A stretch of DNA of 26,533 nucleotides from Desulfurellales bacterium. Lineage in GTDB: Bacteria; Campylobacterota_A; Desulfurellia; Desulfurellales; Hippeaceae. Made by a program: the position numbers and the translations under genes. The stretch lies in NCBI GenBank assembly GCA_027064405.1, contig JAMOPP010000193.1, forward strand, positions 1 to 26,533, given 5' to 3'. How positions within the stretch are numbered: position 1 is the stretch's first letter; each line of letters opens with the position of its first letter. Under the pieces are notes generated by a model. It had not been told where the DNA came from. It searched no databases and saw nothing but the letters and a program-made list of their open reading frames with translations. Of this stretch, positions 7,979 to 17,086 are shown piece after piece.

Positions 7979-8959
7979 CTAACTTACTATTTTGGTAACC
8001 TTAAAAGCCTTGTGTGAGTCTTTTTTGCCCATCTTGGAAAAACATTTATTGACACCGTTTATATAGCAAGGAAGTTCATCATCCACCTTTGTGCCTAAGA
8101 TTATCGTATCACCTATTTTAAAATCTAAAAAATTCCTCATTTTTACCGTAGCGTCACCAAGCTTAAATTCCATATTGACCAACACGCTTTCCAAAATCAT
8201 TATAATATCATCGCTTCTGTCCCGCAGTGTCTTTTTAGACCTTGAGAGTATATCATGAGTACCTATTTTATTTAAAACCGGCTCAAGAACAATCACGGGC
8301 AGACACCAATTTATTATACCCCTTGTCTCGCCCATTTTAATCTCGAAAACAACAAGCACGACTATTTCGGAAGGAGCAATAATCTGCAGCACATTAGGGC
8401 TGGATTCTTGAGCTGTAAGTTCAAAACTTATGTTCATTATAGGCTCCCAAGACTCCTTCATCTCCTCCATAGCTTGAACTACAACATCCATTAAAATACT
8501 CTGCTCTATATCACTAAAGGTTCTATCTATTGATACAGCTTCTCCAACTCCTCCGAGAAGTCTGTCGATAAGTGAAAATCCTATATCGGGTTCTATGGAA
8601 AAAACCGCACTCCCATCAAGCGGGGCAAGACTTACAACATTGAAACTTACGGCACTCGATAAAGATAAAACAAATTCAGCATATGTCATCTGGTCAACGC
8701 TCACAACCTCGACTTCAACAATAGACCTTAAAAAAGCGGATAGTTTTGATGAAAAATTCCTCGCAAACTTATCATGAAGGTTCTTAATAGCCCTAATCTG
8801 CTCTTTTGAAACCTTGTCCGGTCTTTTAAAGTCATATAGGGAAACCTTCTTTGTCTCTACTTCCGGTTTTTCAGGTTCTGCATCTTGGTCAGAGACATCT
8901 TCCTGCTTTATATTGGTTAATAAAGCATCAATTTCATCCTGCGATAAAATATCAGGCAT
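7979..8959 (-). CDS. fliM: Flagellar motor switch protein FliM
   Basis: FliM bridges FliG and FliN/FliY in the C-ring and receives phosphorylated CheY. The 326-residue protein starts with LSQDEIDALL (5-14), the CheY-binding helix. It continues with an acidic linker and the CheC-like middle domain (from about residue 45, YDFKRPDKVSKEQIRAI through about 230), including the loop around LLGGVGEAV. The C-terminal SpoA domain (about 245-320) has VKMRNFLDFKIGDTIILG. Length is normal. An AGGTAAGA that spans the cheB stop is its ribosome site, with only 2 nt between the genes, and 14 nt separate it from fliY. Switch proteins and CheB sharing one transcript links motor assembly to sensory adaptation. 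Confidence 0.96.
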   Translation of the reverse strand: MPDILSQDEIDALLTNIKQEDVSDQDAEPEKPEVETKKVSLYDFKRPDKVSKEQIRAIKNLHDKFARNFSSKLSAFLRSIVEVEVVSVDQMTYAEFVLSLSSAVSFNVVSLAPLDGSAVFSIEPDIGFSLIDRLLGGVGEAVSIDRTFSDIEQSILMDVVVQAMEEMKESWEPIMNISFELTAQESSPNVLQIIAPSEIVVLVVFEIKMGETRGIINWCLPVIVLEPVLNKIGTHDILSRSKKTLRDRSDDIIMILESVLVNMEFKLGDATVKMRNFLDFKIGDTIILGTKVDDELPCYINGVNKCFSKMGKKDSHKAFKVTKIVS

Positions 8960-8961
8960 TC

Positions 8962-10050
8962 TTACCTGCCAAGTACGATTTTAGATATGTATGAATGAAT
9001 TTCATTCAAATCAACTACAAAATCAGCTATACCGCTCTCTGTAGGTTTCTTGGGCATTCCCCAAACAACGCAAGACCCTTTACTTTGGGCAATAATTATT
9101 CCTCCGTTTTTATTAACGACTTGCAATCCTTTATACCCGTCATCCCCCATTCCCGTCATTATAACGGATAATAGATTGTTCTTTATTTCGTTTGCCGCAG
9201 ATTCAAATGTAATATTGGCATTTGGCGTATAGATGGTTTTAGGCTTGTCACTTATCTTAATTCTATATTTTCCGACAGCTACCTTAGAAATAGTCATCTG
9301 CAATCCGCCTGGAGCAAGATAACATACATTTGCCTTTAATTCTTCCCCGTCTTCAGCTTCCTTAACATGCATAGAAGATATTTTATCTAAAGAATTCGCA
9401 AATACACCTGTGAATGCTTTTGGCATATGTTGAACAATTAAAACAGGTATATTTAGCTTCGGAAGTTTTGAAAATAGCTTTTCCAATGCTATAGGTCCTC
9501 CTGTAGATGACGCTATAGCAAGAAGCTTTATGTTTTCTTTCTGAAGCTTTCTTTCCCGTCTTTTTACAGGATGCGCTTCTCTCATTTTAAATTTTTCTTT
9601 TTCTGATACAACCTTTTGATCGGATGTTCTTTTTCCGGAAAAAGATGAATGTTTAGCAGATACAACCTTTTCTACAAATATATCCCTTGCACCGGATTGA
9701 GCCGACTTTAAGGACAAAACATCATTCTTGGATATGTAATCAACAGCACCAAGATGAAGTGCCTTCAATGTCTCATGAGCGCCATCTCGCGTCAGAGTAC
9801 TTATCATTATAACGGGAACAGGACACTCTTTCATAATCTTTTCCAGCGCTTCAAGACCATTCATTTTTGGCATTTCTATATCAAGAGTGACAACATCAGG
9901 CTTTAATAATTTAACTTTCTCCAGCGCTTCAAGACCATTGACAGCCGTACCTATGACTTCTACTTTTCCGGATCCTTCAAGTATCTTTGACAAATACTTC
10001 CTTGCCATTAAAGAATCATCAACAACCAAAACTTTTACTTTGTCAGACAT
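8962..10050 (-). CDS. cheB: Chemotaxis response regulator protein-glutamate methylesterase CheB
   Basis: CheB removes methyl groups from (and deamidates) chemoreceptors during adaptation and is activated by phosphorylation from CheA. With the start at the ATG at 10050 it has 362 residues. The receiver domain (1-125) has acidic Asp11/Asp12, phosphoacceptor Asp57 in DVVTLDIEMP and Lys108. A basic linker (about 130-172) follows, then the esterase domain, with catalytic Ser in SSTGG (181-182), His208 in QHMP and an Asp in GMGDDG (303-304). The frame stays open 38 codons further upstream, but those residues are unlike any receiver, and GGAGA sits six bases before the chosen ATG. It is the first gene of the minus operon. 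No cheA, cheW or cheR is nearby. Confidence 0.96.
   Translation of the reverse strand: MSDKVKVLVVDDSLMARKYLSKILEGSGKVEVIGTAVNGLEALEKVKLLKPDVVTLDIEMPKMNGLEALEKIMKECPVPVIMISTLTRDGAHETLKALHLGAVDYISKNDVLSLKSAQSGARDIFVEKVVSAKHSSFSGKRTSDQKVVSEKEKFKMREAHPVKRRERKLQKENIKLLAIASSTGGPIALEKLFSKLPKLNIPVLIVQHMPKAFTGVFANSLDKISSMHVKEAEDGEELKANVCYLAPGGLQMTISKVAVGKYRIKISDKPKTIYTPNANITFESAANEIKNNLLSVIMTGMGDDGYKGLQVVNKNGGIIIAQSKGSCVVWGMPKKPTESGIADFVVDLNEIHSYISKIVLGR
9842..9939. repeat. 20-bp exact direct repeat inside cheB
   Basis: The sequence TCCAGCGCTTCAAGACCATT occurs at 9842-9861 and again at 9920-9939, 78 nt (26 codons) apart start to start. On the coding strand both copies encode Asn-Gly-Leu-Glu-Ala-Leu-Glu within the CheB receiver domain, first at residues 38-44 and again at 64-70, flanking phosphoacceptor Asp57. 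The protein-level repetition is common in CheB. The exact nucleotide identity is what stands out. Confidence 0.9.
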
Positions 10051-10070
10051 AACATTCTCCAAAAAAATAT

Positions 10071-10120
10071 TTTGCTTTTTTCTAATCAAAATGATATAAA
10101 GTTTGCTGAAAAAAAGCAAA
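10071..10120. promoter_or_regulatory. Overlapping divergent promoters for cheB operon (minus) and aconitase (plus) in an inverted repeat
   Basis: An 11-bp inverted repeat, TTTGCTTTTTT at 10071-10081 and its complement at 10110-10120, frames the region. Plus strand: -35 TTGCTT (10072-10077), 17-bp spacer, extended -10 TGATATAAA (hexamer 10095-10100), predicting a start near 10107 and a leader of about 39 nt. Minus strand: -35 TTGCTT (complement of 10114-10119), 17-bp spacer, -10 TATCAT (complement of 10091-10096), predicting a start near 10084. The two -10 boxes overlap by two bases, so polymerase could occupy only one at a time. The hexamer matches are moderate at -35 (3 of 6) and good at -10 (5 of 6). 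This is a prediction from pattern only. Confidence 0.5.
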
Positions 10121-10145
10121 TAAAATATTTTAAGGAGGTTTTTAG

Positions 10146-12137
10146 ATGGGTTTAACAGTAGCACAAAAGATTCTCAAAGACCACATCGTTGACGGCGACT
10201 TATTTTCAGGAGAAGAGATAGGTATTAGAATAGACCAAACTCTTACTCAAGATGCGACAGGAACAATGGCTGATTTGCAGTTTGAGCAGATGGGTGTTCC
10301 AAGAGTAAAAACAGAGGTCTCTGTGAGTTACATTGATCACAAGACCGTTCAGATGGGTTTTGAGGATGCAGACGATCATACATATCTACAGACATTTGCA
10401 AAAAAATACGGACTGCTTTTATCAAAACCCGGCAACGGTATATGCCATCAGGTTCACATTGAAAGGGTAGGAAAGCCGGGAAAAACACTTCTTGGCTCGG
10501 ATTCACACACACCTACAGGTGGCGGTATAGGAATGATAGCTATTGGAGCCGGCGGACTTGATATAGCATCAGCTATGGCAGGATTACCCTTTTATCTGCC
10601 CGCACCAAAAATTGTAGGAATTAAACTGACCGGTAAACTTAATCCGTGGGTAACTGCAAAAGACATAATACTCAAAGTTCTACAGATTATGACAACCAAA
10701 GGAAATGTCGGCAAAATTGTTGAATATTTTGGAGACGGCGTCAAAACACTTTCCGTTCCGGAACGCGGAACTATTACAAATATGGGTGCCGAGCTTGGCG
10801 CTACAACAAGTTTATTCCCATCAGATGAAACAACTTTGGCATTCCTAAAAGCTCAGAAAAGAGAAGCTGATTGGGTTTCTTTGGAAGCTGACCCTGATGC
10901 TGAGTATAGTGAGATTATTGAGATTAATCTAAGCGAACTTGAGCCTATGATAGCTAAACCTCACAACCCTGATAATGTAGTAAGGGTAAGGGATGTCGAA
11001 GGCACACCTGTTGACCAGGTTATGGTTGGAAGCTGCACAAACTCATCATACAAAGACGGAAAAACAGTTGCAGAAATAATGAAAGGAAAAACAGCCAATC
11101 CGAACTTAAGCTTTGGATATGCTCCGGGCTCAAAACAGGTTTTAAGAATGCTCGCAGATGAAGGAGAACTATCAAATATAGTTGCTTCAGGTGCAAGGGT
11201 TCTTGAATCAGCTTGCGGATTCTGTATTGGAGCCGGACAATCTCCAAGAAACAACGCTATTTCAATCAGAACAAATAACAGAAACTTCTACGGAAGAAGT
11301 GGAACCGTTACAGCTAAAATTTACCTTGTAAGTCCTGAAACGGCAGCAGCTTGTGCATTAACCGGAGTAATTACGGATCCGAGAGATTTGGAAACAAAAT
11401 TTGGAATTCAGTATCCTAAGGTAGATATACCTGAACAGTTCACGGTGGATGACAGTATGTTGTTACAACCTGCACCGGAATCAGAAGCAGCAAGCATAGA
11501 ACTTTACAAAGGACCAAATATTGTTGACCCTCCGGGAGGAGAATCTCTTGCTCAGGATATTGTAGGTGAAGTAACCGGCAAATTTGGAGATAAAATCACA
11601 ACAGATGATATTATGCCTGCAGGAGATTTGCTAAAATACAGATCCAATGTTCCTAAATATTCAGAGTATGTCTTTATAAAGAGGGATCCTACATTTGCAA
11701 CAAGGTGCTTAGAAAATAAAAAAATGGGTGTCCACAATGTTATAGTGGGTGGCGACAACTACGGTCAAGGCTCATCAAGAGAGCATGCGGCACTTTGTCC
11801 TATGTATCTTGGAGTAAAGGTTGTTGTAGCAAAGGCTATAGAAAGAATCCACAGAGCCAACTTGATTAACTTCGGCATAGTTCCTCTAACATTCAAAAAT
11901 CCGGATGACTATGACAAGATAGATCAGAATGACAAAATTAAAATACCTAACATAAGAAAGGCTCTTCTTGAAGATTCTAAAGAGGTAATGCTTGTAGATG
12001 AAACAAAAAATCTATCAATACCTCTAACATATAGCTTAACCGAAAGAGAGAGAAAAACATTAATAGGCGGCGGAAAAATGAAACTTGCCAAAGATTTTCC
12101 GGGGAAAAGCTTCCAGGAAATAAAATTTGATAATTAA
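10146..12137 (+). CDS. acn: Aconitate hydratase, Aquifex-type
   Basis: Aconitase interconverts citrate and isocitrate in the TCA cycle through a 4Fe-4S cluster. The 663-residue protein belongs to the shorter aconitase group often called Aquifex type, rather than the approximately 890-residue AcnA or AcnB forms. Cluster ligands are Cys297 (GSCTNSS) and Cys357/Cys360 (ACGFC). Other hallmarks are QDATGTMA, DSHTPTGGGIGM, the swivel-domain start GKFGDKITTDDIMPAG, and NYGQGSSREHAA with the catalytic serine-arginine stretch near residues 537-545. A perfect AAGGAGGT lies six bases before the ATG, implying strong translation. It stands alone as a single-gene transcript between the divergent promoter region and the terminator at 12183. 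A homoaconitase-like activity cannot be ruled out from sequence, but no lysine or coenzyme-B genes are near. Confidence 0.93.
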   Translation: MGLTVAQKILKDHIVDGDLFSGEEIGIRIDQTLTQDATGTMADLQFEQMGVPRVKTEVSVSYIDHKTVQMGFEDADDHTYLQTFAKKYGLLLSKPGNGICHQVHIERVGKPGKTLLGSDSHTPTGGGIGMIAIGAGGLDIASAMAGLPFYLPAPKIVGIKLTGKLNPWVTAKDIILKVLQIMTTKGNVGKIVEYFGDGVKTLSVPERGTITNMGAELGATTSLFPSDETTLAFLKAQKREADWVSLEADPDAEYSEIIEINLSELEPMIAKPHNPDNVVRVRDVEGTPVDQVMVGSCTNSSYKDGKTVAEIMKGKTANPNLSFGYAPGSKQVLRMLADEGELSNIVASGARVLESACGFCIGAGQSPRNNAISIRTNNRNFYGRSGTVTAKIYLVSPETAAACALTGVITDPRDLETKFGIQYPKVDIPEQFTVDDSMLLQPAPESEAASIELYKGPNIVDPPGGESLAQDIVGEVTGKFGDKITTDDIMPAGDLLKYRSNVPKYSEYVFIKRDPTFATRCLENKKMGVHNVIVGGDNYGQGSSREHAALCPMYLGVKVVVAKAIERIHRANLINFGIVPLTFKNPDDYDKIDQNDKIKIPNIRKALLEDSKEVMLVDETKNLSIPLTYSLTERERKTLIGGGKMKLAKDFPGKSFQEIKFDN

Positions 12138-12182
12138 AACAACGGGTATAAGCTAACAGTATTTTTTACTCCGTCTATCATT

Positions 12183-12219
12183 AAGCCCTTATGACCTAAA
12201 AAGTCATAAGGGCTTTTTT
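12183..12219 (+). terminator. Intrinsic terminator of aconitase gene
   Basis: A perfect 13-bp stem (AAGCCCTTATGAC at 12183-12195 with its complement at 12203-12215) and a 7-nt loop CTAAAAA, closing into a run of six T at 12214-12219. It is 45 nt after the aconitase stop and directly abuts the convergent glutamate dehydrogenase stop at 12221. Read on the minus strand, the stem is followed by AATGATAG, not a T tract, so it should terminate mainly plus-strand transcription. Confidence 0.93.
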
Positions 12220-12220
12220 G

Positions 12221-15200
12221 TTATCTTAAAATATTTTGAAGTTTATCGTAAAGAAGCATCGTAGGATGAAGATTTATAGTTTTAATTCCCGTAATAGTGT
12301 TAAGGTCCTTTATGTATTCATCATACTCGTCTTTCTTGCTTCCTATAAACAGGTCCATATCTCCGTTAAATTCCTTAATAAGTCTTGTAGAAACTATCAC
12401 GGATGATAGAGTGTAATTTTTAATCATGGAAAACTGGGCAAGCCTATCCCATTCGTTCGATATGGGAACGGATTTAACATACTCTAAGATTTTACTTATA
12501 CCAAAGTATTTATGCACATTTTCTATAGATTCAACAACACCTTTCAGGTCTTTGTTTAATAATTTTGCAATATTAAATGCCGGTATAAAATCATCTAAGA
12601 AATAAACTTTTGCAATATCTTTTGCAAGTTTGTTATCAATTTTTAAAGAAAGCTCTTCGACTTTAGCATTATATCTATCTTTAAATATACCGTTTTCTAT
12701 ACACAATTTCGAATAATCACCGAGCCATTTTTTTACCTCGTCTTCCTTCTTTGCATCCAACGAAACGGATTTACCAAAAAGATAAAGCTGATTAATAGTC
12801 AAAGAATTTATGGCATCAAAAATATCCAAAGATATATTATAAATATCCTGCTGGGCAATAGATTCTTCATGTTCAAACAGCCTTTCACGCAAATCCAAAA
12901 CATCAAGAACATCATAAGCAAAAATCATAGACTTCATAATGGTAGGATAGTCTTGTCCGGTAAGCATATTTATTTTTAAAAGACTTATAGCACCGTTATT
13001 ATTAACAACAAGATTAATCATAAATGTAAAAGCTATTTCGTTTCTTAGTCTGTGTTCTTTGATATATTGTGTGTAATTTTTTCTAACCGTAGGCGGAAAA
13101 TACATAATTGAATACTGATCTATAGTATCTTCGCTAAATACATTACTCTTTAAGAGTTCATCATAAATAAACATTTTATTTAGAGCCAGCATAACCGAAA
13201 GCTCAGGTCTTGTATATCCTGCACCTTTGGATTTTCTAAGCAGAAGCTCCTTTCTGTTAGGGAAAGGATAGTCTTCCTTGTGCAAAATGCCTTTATTAGC
13301 CAAAAATGCATTTAATTCAAAGAACAAATCTATTTCCTGTTTAGACCTGTATTCGTCGAGACTCACTGCAAAACTCTGCATATAATTGTGCGTTAGGACT
13401 CTATCGGTAACCTCATCCGTTAATAATTTCAGAACACTGTTTCTATCATCCAAGTCTTTCAAAACACCCTTTTTAACAAGATAATTTAAAAGAATTTTTA
13501 GATTAACCTCATGATCCGACATATCAACGCCGGCTGAATTATCGAGAGCATCCGTATTGATTTTTCCTCCATTCATAGCGTACTCTATTCTGGCTTTCTG
13601 CGTAAAACCTAAGTTACCACCTTCACCTACTATTTTAGCTCTTAGCTCATTGGCATCAATTCTCACAGAATCATTAAGCCTATCACCTACATCTTCGTTA
13701 CTTTCCGTTGTAGATTTTACATATGTCCCTATCCCGCCGTTCCAAAGTAAATCAACATCTGCTTTCAAAATAAGCTTAATAAGTTCTTCACCTGACATTT
13801 CGTCAATATCTGTTTTTAAAAACTCCTTCACCTCTTTTGTCAATTTAATGGATTTAGAGTTTCTATCGCAAATACATCCGCCTTTTGAAATTAATTTCTT
13901 GTTGTAATTTTTCCAGCTTAAACCCTTTTTAAATAACCTTTCTCTTTCTTTAAATGATGCCTCAGGATCGGGATTGGGATCTATAAAAATCTCTATATGG
14001 TTAAACGCACTCTTTAGAAGTGTTTTTTTAGAATACAGCATACCGTTTCCAAAAACATCTCCGCCCATATCTCCTATACCCACAACACTAAATGTTTCCT
14101 TATTTATATTTTTGCCTAACTCCCTAAAATGTCTTTCAACGCATTTCCATGCTCCTCTTGCCGTTATACCTATTACTTTATGATCATAGCCGTGTTTGCC
14201 ACCTGAAGCAAATGCATCCTTTAACCAGAAATTATACTCTTTTTCACTTATTTCATTGGCAATATCTGAGAAAGTGGCAGTTCCTTTATCTGCCGCAACA
14301 ACAAGATAGGGATCAAATGCATCATAGTGAACAACATTCTCAGGGAAGACTTCATTGTTGCTATCATCAAAATTATCCGTAACATCAAGTATTCCGCGCA
14401 TAAGCGTTCTGTAAGATTTTTTTGCATTTTCAACAGCTTCCGCTCTATCTTTAGAGGGCACTTTAACGATGAATCCACCCTTTGAACCTACCGGCACAAT
14501 GACTGCATTTTTAACCATTTGAGTTTTCATAAGACCCAATATTTCAAGCCTAAAATCATCTTTCCTGTCACTCCATCTAATGCCGCCTCTTGCAACCTTT
14601 CCGCCCCTTAAATGACATCCTTCCATAAATGACGAATGAACATACACCTCAAACATAGGACGAGGTGTAGGCATAACCATTATCTTTGAAGAATCTACTT
14701 TAAAGGATATATAGTGATATTTGCGCTCTTTGTAGAAATTCGTTCTAACAATACTCTCCACAATATTTAAGAGAGAGTTCATTATTCTATATTCGTGTAT
14801 GTCATTTATTGATTCCAAAGCCGATTTTACATCTTCTAACACCACTTTATAGTTTGCTTCATTATGTCTATCGGGCAAAAACTTATGCTCAAACAACTCT
14901 ATTAGCATAGAAGAGATATGTGAATATTTATTTAAAACGGAAAGCACGGAAGATTTTTTGATTTGAAAATTTATCTGCATTAAATAATTCCCCAAAGCCC
15001 TCAATAAATCTATATATTTATAATCCATTGACACCTTTGCTGTGAGTTTGTTAAGCCTGTCATCTTCAACAATTTTCTCCCATACAGCTTCAAAGTTAGA
15101 CTCTATGGCTTTAAAAAGTTTATCTTTGTCCGGAGAATCCAATTTAGATGCATCCACGGAAAAACGCTGTATAAACACACTCTTTCCATCTATAAACATA

Positions 15201-16990
15201 TTCGTAAAATCTTCATACAAAACATCAAGTCCCAAATTACTCAATTTAGGCAAAATTTCATAAAGCGGAAGCTTGTATAATGAATAAATATTAAAAAACA
15301 GGGAATCATTCTGGGCATAAACAGCAACCTGCTGTTTGCTTTTCGCAAGAAGCGCCTCAAAATATTTTAAATCGAAAATTGCCTCTTCAGGAGAAACCTT
15401 GGATGTGTATTCATCATTAAAACAATTTAAATATTTGTTTATATAGTATGCCGCCTTCTCGTGACCATATTTTTCAACAGTGATATTCTTGAAGTTATCA
15501 TCCCAATTAGATGCAATTTTTTCAAAATCAATTTCTATTTTGGAAGCATCCGGCAACTCATTTCTCTTTTTCTTAAATACAAGATAATAATGAATTCTAA
15601 TAATTCTCGAACTTTGAGTGATAATTCTATATTCTATATCATCGGTCTTTAAATTATCTTGCAGATACCGCCCAAACTCTTCCAAATTCTTTTGAGAATA
15701 AAATTTAACGGGTAGCACCACAGATAGATATAATCCATGAACGAGACTGGTTTGTCTTGAGAACACTTTTATCTTTTCTTCCGTTTCACTTGTCAAAAGC
15801 TCTTCAAGAAGAATTCTTAAATCTTCAACGCTGGTCATAAAGAGCTCGTCCTTAGGAATCGTATTAAATATGTCTATTAAGTGTCTATACTCAAACGAAT
15901 CTTCAACTATATTTTCTTCAAATAATATTCTATCCAATTTGGACTTTAAGAAAGGTATATTGGAGGATTGTTCCTTTAATGCCTTAGGCGTAAACAAACC
16001 TATAATTATGTTTCTTCTAATTACATTAAGCTTTTCGTCAAAATCAGATACAGCTATATAGTCCATTCTTTTTGAATCATATACATTGCTTTTCGCATTT
16101 GTTTTATCAATAGACAAAACATTACCGCTTTTTATAACATTTGCGGAATTGCCGGGAAGCTCTTTGATTGAAACCTTATTTATAAATTTAGAGTTTTTAG
16201 TTTTTCTTAAAATACCAAGACAGCTGTTTTTATCCATTTGAATGTATATATCGTCCTTTGTATGCTCTATGTCATAACTTCGCATACCCAAAAAGATAAA
16301 ATTACCATCAATCAACCAAAGCAGAAATTCTTTAATATCTTCCGTGTTTTTTTCCGATATTTTTTCAAGATACACAGGATCGTTAAGTTTTCTAACCATA
16401 GATTTTATTCGTTTTTCCATTTCCTTAAAATCATTTACTGCAAGGCTACTCTCTTCCGCAGAGATAAGAATGCTCTTTTTTAAGGCTTCTTTTTGTTCAT
16501 CATTTATGGCACCAAGCAAGACAAATATATAAATCTCTTTTTCTCCATATTCTTGAGGGTCTTTTAAGCTTATTAATTTACCGTTTTTATCTCTCTTGGA
16601 TACAAAAATAGGCTGCATACTGTTTTCTATAAAAAATTTATTCAAATTTATAATAGATGTGATGCTATCCATTATAAAGGGATTATTATCAGATAATAAT
16701 TTAATCTGCGTATATTTCTTATTTTCAAATTCTACATCGCATATATCGATTTTTAGTGCACCCTCTTTCGATTCTATAAAAGAAAAGGCATCAAGCATAA
16801 CTTGCTCTACACCTTCATAAGAAATTTTCTCAATAAAGCTCTGAAGTTTTGATAAATTCAAGGATGATTTAATAAAAATATCAACCAACTCTTTTTCTTT
16901 TTTTGTCTTTTTTGTAATATGTTCCGTTAATTTTTGAATAGTGTCCTTGTAATCCTTACGGCTAAAACTAAAAACATCTAATTTCCCCAC
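12221..16990 (-). CDS. gdh: NAD-specific glutamate dehydrogenase, large (about 180 kDa) type
   Basis: Oxidatively deaminates glutamate to 2-oxoglutarate with NAD, feeding amino-acid carbon into the TCA cycle. The protein (1,589 residues) matches the large bacterial NAD-GDH class: an N-terminal regulatory half without simple enzyme motifs, then the catalytic core. That core shows GSKGGF (Lys near 837), DKGTATFSD (near 900), a Rossmann glycine motif GIGDMGGDVFGNGML (near 977), and GEGGNLGFTQ later. A helical C-terminal extension follows. I place the start at a GTG (16988-16990) with GGAGGT five bases upstream. The frame stays open 20 codons further to a TTG at 17050, but that TTG is part of a plausible -35 box. 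It is convergent with aconitase, and together they suggest glutamate catabolism linked to the TCA cycle. Confidence 0.93.
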   Translation of the reverse strand: MGKLDVFSFSRKDYKDTIQKLTEHITKKTKKEKELVDIFIKSSLNLSKLQSFIEKISYEGVEQVMLDAFSFIESKEGALKIDICDVEFENKKYTQIKLLSDNNPFIMDSITSIINLNKFFIENSMQPIFVSKRDKNGKLISLKDPQEYGEKEIYIFVLLGAINDEQKEALKKSILISAEESSLAVNDFKEMEKRIKSMVRKLNDPVYLEKISEKNTEDIKEFLLWLIDGNFIFLGMRSYDIEHTKDDIYIQMDKNSCLGILRKTKNSKFINKVSIKELPGNSANVIKSGNVLSIDKTNAKSNVYDSKRMDYIAVSDFDEKLNVIRRNIIIGLFTPKALKEQSSNIPFLKSKLDRILFEENIVEDSFEYRHLIDIFNTIPKDELFMTSVEDLRILLEELLTSETEEKIKVFSRQTSLVHGLYLSVVLPVKFYSQKNLEEFGRYLQDNLKTDDIEYRIITQSSRIIRIHYYLVFKKKRNELPDASKIEIDFEKIASNWDDNFKNITVEKYGHEKAAYYINKYLNCFNDEYTSKVSPEEAIFDLKYFEALLAKSKQQVAVYAQNDSLFFNIYSLYKLPLYEILPKLSNLGLDVLYEDFTNMFIDGKSVFIQRFSVDASKLDSPDKDKLFKAIESNFEAVWEKIVEDDRLNKLTAKVSMDYKYIDLLRALGNYLMQINFQIKKSSVLSVLNKYSHISSMLIELFEHKFLPDRHNEANYKVVLEDVKSALESINDIHEYRIMNSLLNIVESIVRTNFYKERKYHYISFKVDSSKIMVMPTPRPMFEVYVHSSFMEGCHLRGGKVARGGIRWSDRKDDFRLEILGLMKTQMVKNAVIVPVGSKGGFIVKVPSKDRAEAVENAKKSYRTLMRGILDVTDNFDDSNNEVFPENVVHYDAFDPYLVVAADKGTATFSDIANEISEKEYNFWLKDAFASGGKHGYDHKVIGITARGAWKCVERHFRELGKNINKETFSVVGIGDMGGDVFGNGMLYSKKTLLKSAFNHIEIFIDPNPDPEASFKERERLFKKGLSWKNYNKKLISKGGCICDRNSKSIKLTKEVKEFLKTDIDEMSGEELIKLILKADVDLLWNGGIGTYVKSTTESNEDVGDRLNDSVRIDANELRAKIVGEGGNLGFTQKARIEYAMNGGKINTDALDNSAGVDMSDHEVNLKILLNYLVKKGVLKDLDDRNSVLKLLTDEVTDRVLTHNYMQSFAVSLDEYRSKQEIDLFFELNAFLANKGILHKEDYPFPNRKELLLRKSKGAGYTRPELSVMLALNKMFIYDELLKSNVFSEDTIDQYSIMYFPPTVRKNYTQYIKEHRLRNEIAFTFMINLVVNNNGAISLLKINMLTGQDYPTIMKSMIFAYDVLDVLDLRERLFEHEESIAQQDIYNISLDIFDAINSLTINQLYLFGKSVSLDAKKEDEVKKWLGDYSKLCIENGIFKDRYNAKVEELSLKIDNKLAKDIAKVYFLDDFIPAFNIAKLLNKDLKGVVESIENVHKYFGISKILEYVKSVPISNEWDRLAQFSMIKNYTLSSVIVSTRLIKEFNGDMDLFIGSKKDEYDEYIKDLNTITGIKTINLHPTMLLYDKLQNILR

Positions 16991-17022
16991 AATTACCTCC
17001 AAAAAGTTTAATTCTCCAAGTA

Positions 17023-17050
17023 ATTCTAAACTCTTACCCTCCAAAGTCAA
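17023..17050 (-). promoter_or_regulatory. Predicted promoter of the glutamate dehydrogenase gene
   Basis: On the minus strand, TTGACT (complement of 17045-17050) and TAGAAT (complement of 17023-17028) are separated by 16 bp; each matches the sigma-70 consensus at 5 of 6 positions. Transcription would begin near 17016, leaving a leader of about 26 nt that contains GGAGGT and then the GTG start. No terminator is visible between rluB and this promoter, so readthrough from rpoD-rluB is also possible. Confidence 0.6.
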
Positions 17051-17086
17051 ACGAAAAGTTTAATTTTATAATCCGTAATAAATATA

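Noticed and set aside
10051..10164. 38-codon N-terminal extension of cheB
   Set aside because: Hydrophobic, unlike any receiver domain, overlaps the aconitase start and the promoter region; a good ribosome site precedes the internal ATG at 10050.
12183..12219. Bidirectional terminator serving both aconitase and glutamate dehydrogenase
   Set aside because: Only the plus-strand side has a T-run; on the minus strand the stem is followed by AATGATAG, so two-way function is not supported.
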